The notes under the pieces were generated by a model. That model did no database searches. It worked only from the letters and a program-made list of their open reading frames with translations, and was not told the origin of the DNA. A program made the translations under genes and the position numbers. This document shows, one piece after another, positions 1 through 4,138 of a DNA stretch of 5,931 nt. Origin of the DNA: Calditrichia bacterium (GTDB lineage: Bacteria > Calditrichota > Calditrichia > RBG-13-44-9); contig JALXCH010000301.1 in assembly GCA_026991005.1 (NCBI GenBank), positions 1 to 5,931 on the forward strand. The letters are read 5' to 3'. Numbering within the stretch: the first letter of the stretch is position 1; each line of letters begins with the position of its first letter.

Positions 1-89
1 AAACTGAAGTAGTATGCTTCCTCATCTTCCCCCAGAATAAAGCCAAACTTTTTTATCGGATCCAGCATTTTGATGATGCCATATTCCAT
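1..89 (-). CDS. Cold-shock-domain protein, N-terminal fragment (cut by window edge)
   Basis: Reading leftward from the ATG at 89-87, 29 codons remain before the window edge. The peptide begins MEYGIIKMLDPIKKFGFI and continues into GEDEEAYYFS. This fits the beginning of a cold-shock (CspA-like) OB fold: a G-x-I-K first strand, the RNP1-like KKFGFI, an acidic turn, then an RNP2-like aromatic strand AYYFS. Family members are small cytoplasmic proteins of about 65-75 residues that bind single-stranded RNA or DNA. The start is well supported by GGAGGG at 97-102, 7 nt upstream. Two differences from classical Csp proteins are visible: the usual KWF of strand 1 is KML, and the FVHF/FFH histidine of RNP2 appears to be serine. 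It may therefore be a divergent cold-shock-like protein, or the N-terminal domain of a longer protein; the rest lies outside the window. No function beyond nucleic-acid binding is claimed. Confidence 0.7.
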   Translation of the reverse strand, partial: MEYGIIKMLDPIKKFGFILGEDEEAYYFS

Positions 90-96
90 GGATATT

Positions 97-143
97 CCCT
101 CCGATTTTTAGGGAAATATAGGAGGTTTCTGGGGCTGGAACAA
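97..143 (-). promoter_or_regulatory. Candidate promoter and ribosome binding site of the cold-shock-domain gene
   Basis: On the minus strand TTGTTC (138-143) is followed after 17 bp by TATATT (115-120). This matches the sigma-70 -10 hexamer in 5 of 6 positions and the -35 in 3 of 6. Transcription would start near 107-109, leaving a leader of about 20 nt that contains the GGAGGG ribosome binding site (97-102). The ribosome binding site is convincing. The promoter is only a pattern match in AT-rich DNA and could be chance, and the very short leader is unlike the long leaders of many cold-shock genes. Confidence 0.35.
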
Positions 144-184
144 GATAAACAAGCGTTCCGCCTCGGGAGAAGCGTGCTACAAAA

Positions 185-268
185 TTGGAAATTCCAAATC
201 CCAAAAGCCAATTCCCAACTTATAAATACTAAACCCCAAATACCAAAATAAAACGCGTTAAATTCCAA
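185..268. repeat. Heptad-phased CCAA repeat array
   Basis: CCAA occurs at 194, 201, 208 and 215, exactly 7 bp apart. It occurs again at 236 (three periods later) and 243, then at 265, one base out of phase. The units read like degenerate versions of CCAAATN. The left end is a perfect 13-bp palindrome, TTGGAA-A-TTCCAA (185-197), so the first unit faces an inverted copy. No reading frame with coding character or ribosome binding site spans it. Heptameric repeats of this style are known from intergenic DNA of several bacterial groups. I cannot tell whether this one is dispersed in the genome. Confidence 0.6.
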
Positions 269-313
269 AAAACAAATGATTTAACAGCTTCTTTTTTAAC
301 CTAATTGTATTTT

Positions 314-403
314 ATTCGTGCTCATTCGTGCTATTCGTGGTTAAATGTAAATTTGTATTATTCGTGGTTAAACATTCATTCGTGTCCGTTCGTGTGATTC
401 GTG
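314..403. repeat. ATTCGTG short-word repeat array
   Basis: ATTCGTG occurs at 314, 324, 333, 360, 378 and 397, with a one-base variant GTTCGTG at 388. The steps are 10, 9, 27, 18, 10 and 9 bp, so the copies stay close to a 9-10 bp spacing. Two copies extend to the identical 12-mer ATTCGTGGTTAA (333-344 and 360-371). The stretch lies in the untranslated gap between the cytochrome terminator and the cold-shock gene and has no coding signal. It is much too short-period to be a CRISPR array. It resembles low-complexity intergenic repeat families that recur around some bacterial genomes, but no other copy exists in this window. Confidence 0.65.
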
Positions 404-433
404 GGCAAGTTATTCTTAATTAGCGGTTAGGTC

Positions 434-474
434 AAAAATACAGAGACCCTCCGGCATTGGCCAGAGGGTCTCTG
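434..474 (-). terminator. Intrinsic terminator of the octahaem cytochrome gene
   Basis: CAGAGACCCTC (441-451) and GAGGGTCTCTG (464-474) form a perfect 11-bp stem. The intervening 12 nt can add GGC/GCC (453-455 with 460-462) above a single mismatch, closing on a 4-nt loop. In the minus-strand transcript the stem is followed at once by TATTTTTG (440-433), the expected U tract. On the plus strand no T tract follows, so it acts for leftward transcription only. The stem starts 23 nt past the TAA of the cytochrome gene and cleanly ends that unit before the repeats and the cold-shock gene. Confidence 0.9.
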
Positions 475-497
475 GAGACGGAGCCTGGAAAGAAAAT

Positions 498-1757
498 TTA
501 TTTTTTCGCCTGCTTCCGCATATTTTCCGCCAGCTCTTTAATTTCCACCAGGTCTTTTTTCAATTTGGCATAGCCATACCAGGTTGTGTAATCGGGATTG
601 ATATGGAAAGCACCCTGATAGGTTTTCATGCGGTGGTCCATAAACATTTCGTAGAGAATTTCCTCGATGTGGGTATCCACTTCATAGAAATTTAACAGGT
701 CGGGATAAGGCCAGGTGGCCTGATTGGTCTTTTTGGGAATGATGCCATCGCGGTAGAGGTCGGCAATGGTTTCGATGGCTTCGGCAAAGAGCTTGTCGGC
801 GGCTTTAATCATTTTATCGGCATTTTCCAGATTTTCCCGGGCGAAGTTGGCGGAATGGCATTGCTGACAGACTTTCTGCATTTTATCGCGTTCGGCCTGC
901 CACTCTTCGGCGGTCAGGCGAGCCAGCTTTCCGGCTTTCACCACATCCAGCCGGGGCGTGGGATTCCCTTTATCGTCCAGGACGCCCAGAGCTTTGAGGA
1001 TGGTGGCACGGTAGCCCATCCATTCCTGGTCGGCTTCCGGCAGGCGCAATGCTAGGAAACCCCAGGCACTCATTACCTGATGGTCGCCGTTGGGCATGTG
1101 ACAATCCTGACAGGTAGGACCGCGATGGGCTTTGCGATCCAGCAGGTAAGCCGAACCGTGTTTGGAGTGGTACCACATTTCCCACTGGGCGTGGTCGAAT
1201 CCTACATGGCAATTGTTGCAGGCCTCCGGTTCACGCGCTTCGGCAGCCGAAAAGGCATGTCGGGTGTGGCAATTCTGGCAATCCATGCCGTATTTGTAAT
1301 ATTTCCGTAATTCATTCTGCCGAACTTGCTGATCTGTGACTCCCAGGTTATGGCAGCCGTTACATCCTTTTTGCCCGGCAATGAATGCCTCGGGCTGTTT
1401 GTGGGCAAAATCCGGAAAAGCGGTAATGGCGACCAGCCCCAGTGCATGTTTCCCGCTCATGTACTGGTTCACCTGCTCTTCGTGGCACTGTTTGCAGGTG
1501 CTGATGGTGGGCAATTGCGCTTTGTCCGCATCGTTGGCGCTCATGTGGGCATCGCCGTGGCAATCCGCGCAGGTCATGCTCTCGGCCATTTTTCCACGAT
1601 TGAAATCTTTCACAATCCCCGGAGTGACCTTTTTATGGCATTCCTCGCATTTGGAGTTGACAGCCTGGAGGGGAGTTGCCAGGAAAAACCCCAGTACAAA
1701 AATCACTGCGAGCAATGCCAGCACCCGAAGCCATAAATTTTGTTTAATATTTCGCAT
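498..1757 (-). CDS. Octahaem c-type cytochrome, hydroxylamine oxidoreductase (HAO) family
   Basis: This is a 419-residue exported protein. Residues 1-31 form a signal peptide (basic MRNIKQNLWLR, hydrophobic stretch, cleavage probably after PLQA). Eight CXXCH haem-binding motifs begin at C37, C63, C88, C132, C160, C180, C216 and C297. The number and spacing (seven in the first half, an isolated eighth, then a haem-free helical C-terminus) match the HAO family of octahaem cytochromes; the CHMPNGDH segment after haem 7 also fits. By family order the fourth motif (CNGCH, 132) would be the catalytic haem. Family members oxidise hydroxylamine or, in reductive types, reduce nitrite or hydroxylamine to ammonium in the periplasm. 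The C-terminal PDYTTWYGY (388-396) lies where the cross-linking tyrosine of true HAOs occurs, but correspondence needs an alignment, so direction is undecided. There is no C-terminal membrane anchor. The start at 1757 follows the ribosome binding site; the ATG at 1772 precedes it. No redox partner gene adjoins it, and a terminator lies just downstream. Confidence 0.88.
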   Translation of the reverse strand: MRNIKQNLWLRVLALLAVIFVLGFFLATPLQAVNSKCEECHKKVTPGIVKDFNRGKMAESMTCADCHGDAHMSANDADKAQLPTISTCKQCHEEQVNQYMSGKHALGLVAITAFPDFAHKQPEAFIAGQKGCNGCHNLGVTDQQVRQNELRKYYKYGMDCQNCHTRHAFSAAEAREPEACNNCHVGFDHAQWEMWYHSKHGSAYLLDRKAHRGPTCQDCHMPNGDHQVMSAWGFLALRLPEADQEWMGYRATILKALGVLDDKGNPTPRLDVVKAGKLARLTAEEWQAERDKMQKVCQQCHSANFARENLENADKMIKAADKLFAEAIETIADLYRDGIIPKKTNQATWPYPDLLNFYEVDTHIEEILYEMFMDHRMKTYQGAFHINPDYTTWYGYAKLKKDLVEIKELAENMRKQAKK

Positions 1758-1762
1758 GGGAG

Positions 1763-1769
1763 ACCTCCT
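1763..1769 (-). promoter_or_regulatory. Ribosome binding site that decides the cytochrome start
   Basis: AGGAGGT on the minus strand lies 5 nt before the ATG at 1757-1755. It sits immediately after an in-frame upstream ATG at 1772-1770, so that upstream codon would be adjacent to the site rather than downstream of it and has no comparable site of its own. The shorter start also gives a standard signal peptide beginning MRNIKQ. Confidence 0.85.
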
Positions 1770-1789
1770 CATTTTTAATTTGGGCTATT

Positions 1790-1824
1790 CAAATCTATTT
1801 CTTTTAATCCGCTTTAATGCCAAA
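1790..1824 (-). promoter_or_regulatory. Candidate promoter of the cytochrome gene, Bacteroidota-like
   Basis: On the minus strand TAGATTTG (1790-1797) matches the TAnnTTTG -7 element described for Bacteroidota. A TTTG (1821-1824) lies 23 bp upstream, near the upper end of the accepted spacing for the -33 element. It would give a leader of roughly 25-30 nt including the AGGAGGT ribosome binding site. The elements are short and the region is AT-rich, so chance is possible, and the match is meaningful only if the host uses this type of primary sigma factor. Confidence 0.3.
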
Positions 1825-1929
1825 GCATGATGTCCAGTAGCTGGTTTATTTTCCGTAGCAGAATAAATCTCGAAGAGCGTTTCGGAATGGGTAAAATTCA
1901 GGTAACTTCTGAGGAGACTTTCTTTTAGC

Positions 1930-1952
1930 GTGAAGCATGTTACATTTTTCAC
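1930..1952. promoter_or_regulatory. 23-bp inverted repeat, candidate operator upstream of the cytochrome
   Basis: GTGAA (1930-1934) and TTCAC (1948-1952) share one centre (T1941) with an inner ATGT/ACAT (1937-1940 and 1942-1945). Nine of eleven positions per arm are complementary; only 1935-1936 against 1946-1947 fail. The 11-1-11 geometry is that of dimeric regulator sites; nitric-oxide-responsive NsrR (Rrf2 family) sites have the same geometry, but the bases match that consensus only partly. It lies about 175-195 bp upstream of the cytochrome start and has no T tract, so it is not a terminator. The regulator is unknown. Confidence 0.4.
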
Positions 1953-2298
1953 CTAAACTGATAAAGGGATTTGAGCCTGACATTTTTAATAGAGCCATTA
2001 TTGTAAATCAAAAAAATATTTGCAGACATAATTTACGTGAAAAAAAGAGCTTTGTCAATATTAATCCGGGTTTAATAGGAAAATTTTTCTCTTTCCACCA
2101 ACATTAGGTATTGGCCTTAATCTTCACCCGGTGTTAAGAATGCTATGTCTTCAGCGTTGTTGCTCGCTATCAGAAACCGGGAGAATTTTGTAAAAACACA
2201 TCTAACGATTTTCCACTTCCGTAGTTATCTGGTTATTAAAGAATCTGGTAAAAATCTTGCAAATTGAGGAAACATTTTTTACAAAAAAAATTCCGTTT

Positions 2299-4035
2299 TC
2301 AGGGTAAGTTTTTATACAATTGCTCCAGAAGCTCTGCCACGGAGGGAGCACCTTCTTCCCACCCCTGAAAATAGCTTTGCAGCTGCGGGCGTGAAATGAA
2401 ATTTTGTGCCATTGCCAGGTTCAGGATGCGGGTATCGTCCAGTGCTCGTTTCAGTAACTTGAAACGCAAAGAGGGGAAAATTCCCGCACGCCCGGAAAAT
2501 CGGATGGCATACAGCAGGAAATTTTTCCCATTTCCCACCTTTGTGTCGTACACAAAACTTCGCCAGGCGAGAAATCCCCGCCAGCCATTCCACCACACCC
2601 GATAGATGCTCTGTTTATTCCGCCCGCCGGATTGTGAAATTTGTGGAGTGTTTCCGTATTCGTACACCATCTTTCCCCGGGAGGCCAGTTCCCGGGCTTT
2701 GCGCCGGGCAAAGGAATCTTTTAAGGAGTGGTGAGAGATGACCCAGATGTCCACCGGTTGCAAAATGCGATCCCCACCGTTTATTCGAAAATCCTTCCTT
2801 CGGGAACCGCGGTGCTTTTCACAATAAAAATGAGAAATATCTATTCGAAAGCGTACCTGCACCGGGGGAGCGTCGGCAAATACCCGATGGGTTAAATCGC
2901 AGTAGTAGCGAAGTGCCCGGTAATCTTCTACCCCTTTTGGTTCATCCAGATTCCAGGGAATTTTATTTTTGGAACTCGGTTTCTGGTTGCAATACACCTG
3001 AAAAACCGTCTGCGTCCAGCCCTTTTCTTTAAAATGGCGGATGTACTCGCGTGCCACTGCTTCCCACATTTGTTCGTAGCGCGCGCGATGATTCAAATAA
3101 TCGGTAAACGGTGCCGGCCAATCCGGATTAAAAGGAAGATAGAAATGCGACAGCGGCTTTCCATCTTCAAAAGCGCGTCCGGTAAAATAATCCCCGTACC
3201 GGGCATCGAACGTTTCCCAATCCAGCAAAAGGTGTTGCGGATCCGGATTTACCAATCGAGGCGCCATGTGTTTGTGCGTCCGTCCCCGCTGGCTTTTGTA
3301 GGGTAGAGGATTGAGCACCCCGCCATGACGATGAATCATCCGGAAGATTTTTCGTTCCTCTGCAATCTTCTTCTTCAGCGGAAGTTTTTTACCAAATACC
3401 CGCAGGTATCTGTCTCCATATTCATTTAAATCCATTTCGCAGGAAGCCGGGGGCAATGGAGTTTGCTTCAGGTTTAACACCAGGGTAAGGGAGTCAACTT
3501 TGCCGGAACCGGAAAAGCGCATCTTCCAGCGAAAATTTTTACCTGCCCAGGAAGTGCCAGTGGGCACCTCCAGCCACAGAATGCGCCAGCGTGCCTGTTC
3601 AGGGAAAAGGAGCAAATCCTCCGGAAACTGGTACCGTGTCCCCCTGCGTAACAAAGGAATTAAAATATCCGGGAGGTTTTTTATCTCCTTTGTTTTTTTG
3701 TTCTTTACCTGTACCATCCCAACACTGAAAAGATGCAGTTCCGGGGGGGCATTTCCAGAAACTTCCAAATGCCGGAACTGAGCATTCCGGCACACTAGCT
3801 GCACCATTTTCCACTCCCCGGGGAAGGCTGTAAGCACCACCACGCTATCGGCAGGCAGAGCAAACTGTTCAAACGAAACCGGCGTTTTGGTTTCCTGTAC
3901 CACCATCCCATCCAGGGGATTAACCTTCACTTCTGGCGGAAGAATCTGTACCTCCCGGGTAAATCCCCTGCCCAACCACATCAAAACAAAAAACCCGAGC
4001 AAAATTCGCTGCAGGTGCTTTGCTTCCGTATTCAT
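2299..4035 (-). CDS. Secreted glycoside-hydrolase-like protein with DUF4091-like C-terminus (GH123-like)
   Basis: This is a 578-residue protein with an N-terminal export signal (hydrophobic ILLGFFVLMWLG at 11-22), so it is probably periplasmic or outside the cell. Residues about 30-195 look beta-rich, like a sandwich domain. Residues about 205-515 are aromatic-rich and alternate helix and strand as in a TIM barrel. WNLDEP (361-366) contains an Asp-Glu pair followed by Pro; in GH123 N-acetylgalactosaminidases an adjacent Asp-Glu pair is catalytic, and related DUF4091 proteins carry a similar DEP. WWNGWRGFLAW (481-491) and PSLRFKLLKRALDDTRILNL (521-540) match the conserved end of DUF4091 proteins (usually SxRxxxLRxGIEDYEYL). 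The start has GGAGA 5-9 nt upstream (4040-4044) and the stop is TGA. It is transcribed away from the GH13 gene across 103 bp. Substrate cannot be read from sequence; family and fold are moderately supported, catalytic activity is inference. Confidence 0.65.
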   Translation of the reverse strand: MNTEAKHLQRILLGFFVLMWLGRGFTREVQILPPEVKVNPLDGMVVQETKTPVSFEQFALPADSVVVLTAFPGEWKMVQLVCRNAQFRHLEVSGNAPPELHLFSVGMVQVKNKKTKEIKNLPDILIPLLRRGTRYQFPEDLLLFPEQARWRILWLEVPTGTSWAGKNFRWKMRFSGSGKVDSLTLVLNLKQTPLPPASCEMDLNEYGDRYLRVFGKKLPLKKKIAEERKIFRMIHRHGGVLNPLPYKSQRGRTHKHMAPRLVNPDPQHLLLDWETFDARYGDYFTGRAFEDGKPLSHFYLPFNPDWPAPFTDYLNHRARYEQMWEAVAREYIRHFKEKGWTQTVFQVYCNQKPSSKNKIPWNLDEPKGVEDYRALRYYCDLTHRVFADAPPVQVRFRIDISHFYCEKHRGSRRKDFRINGGDRILQPVDIWVISHHSLKDSFARRKARELASRGKMVYEYGNTPQISQSGGRNKQSIYRVWWNGWRGFLAWRSFVYDTKVGNGKNFLLYAIRFSGRAGIFPSLRFKLLKRALDDTRILNLAMAQNFISRPQLQSYFQGWEEGAPSVAELLEQLYKNLP

Positions 4036-4138
4036 GGCGTCTCCAATACAAATTTCATTTTAAAAATAGTAAAAACTTTTTAAATTTAACAATGATTTTC
4101 ACCAGGAATGAAGCAGGAAATACCACAGGAGATTCACA
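4036..4138. promoter_or_regulatory. Divergent promoter region between the two carbohydrate genes
   Basis: The 103 bases separate the starts of the leftward DUF4091-like gene and the rightward GH13 gene. The middle (about 4045-4095) is strongly A+T rich, as expected for back-to-back promoters, and each end carries a ribosome binding site (minus-strand GGAGA at 4040-4044, plus-strand AGGAG at 4127-4131). I found no -35/-10 pair or operator good enough to place individually, so only the location is claimed. Confidence 0.5.
4127..4131 (+). promoter_or_regulatory. Ribosome binding site supporting a TTG start for the GH13 gene
   Basis: AGGAG lies 7 nt before an in-frame TTG at 4139-4141. The first in-frame ATG (4226-4228) has only a GGAG separated by a single base, too close for normal initiation. 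The frame is closed upstream by TGA at 4109-4111, so TTG at 4139 is the best-supported start, with ATG 4226 as the alternative. Confidence 0.6.

Larger units (their letters stand above)
1758..2298. other. Long AT-rich non-coding gap between cytochrome and DUF4091-like gene
   Basis: These 541 bases contain no convincing reading frame, tRNA or structured RNA that I can recognise. They hold the ribosome binding site and promoter candidate of the cytochrome gene and the 23-bp dyad. Near the right end, the 3' side of the DUF4091-like gene, the minus-strand transcript has a run of eight T (2290-2283) with no GC-rich stem before it, so no intrinsic terminator can be claimed there. A weak 6-bp pair GTAAAT/ATTTAC (2003-2008 and 2031-2036) is also present. 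The length is unusual for this compact window and may reflect a decayed gene or extended control region. Confidence 0.6.

Noticed and set aside
22..268. Two short minus-strand frames over the repeat region
   Set aside because: They run through the repeats and across the cold-shock gene in other frames, with no ribosome binding site and low-complexity translations.
314..403. Possible CRISPR array
   Set aside because: Repeats are 7-12 bp with 2-20 bp between them and irregular spacing; CRISPR repeats are longer with near-constant spacers, and no cas genes are present.
1326..1830. Long plus-strand open frames (136 and 164 codons)
   Set aside because: They lie antisense to the octahaem cytochrome, lack ribosome binding sites and domain motifs, and arise from its base composition.
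2003..2036. Inverted repeat GTAAAT/ATTTAC as an operator or hairpin
   Set aside because: Only 6 AT-rich bp with a 22-nt loop; expected by chance in such sequence.
2283..2298. Intrinsic terminator of the DUF4091-like gene
   Set aside because: A run of eight T occurs in the transcript, but no GC-rich hairpin precedes it, so it does not meet the usual definition.
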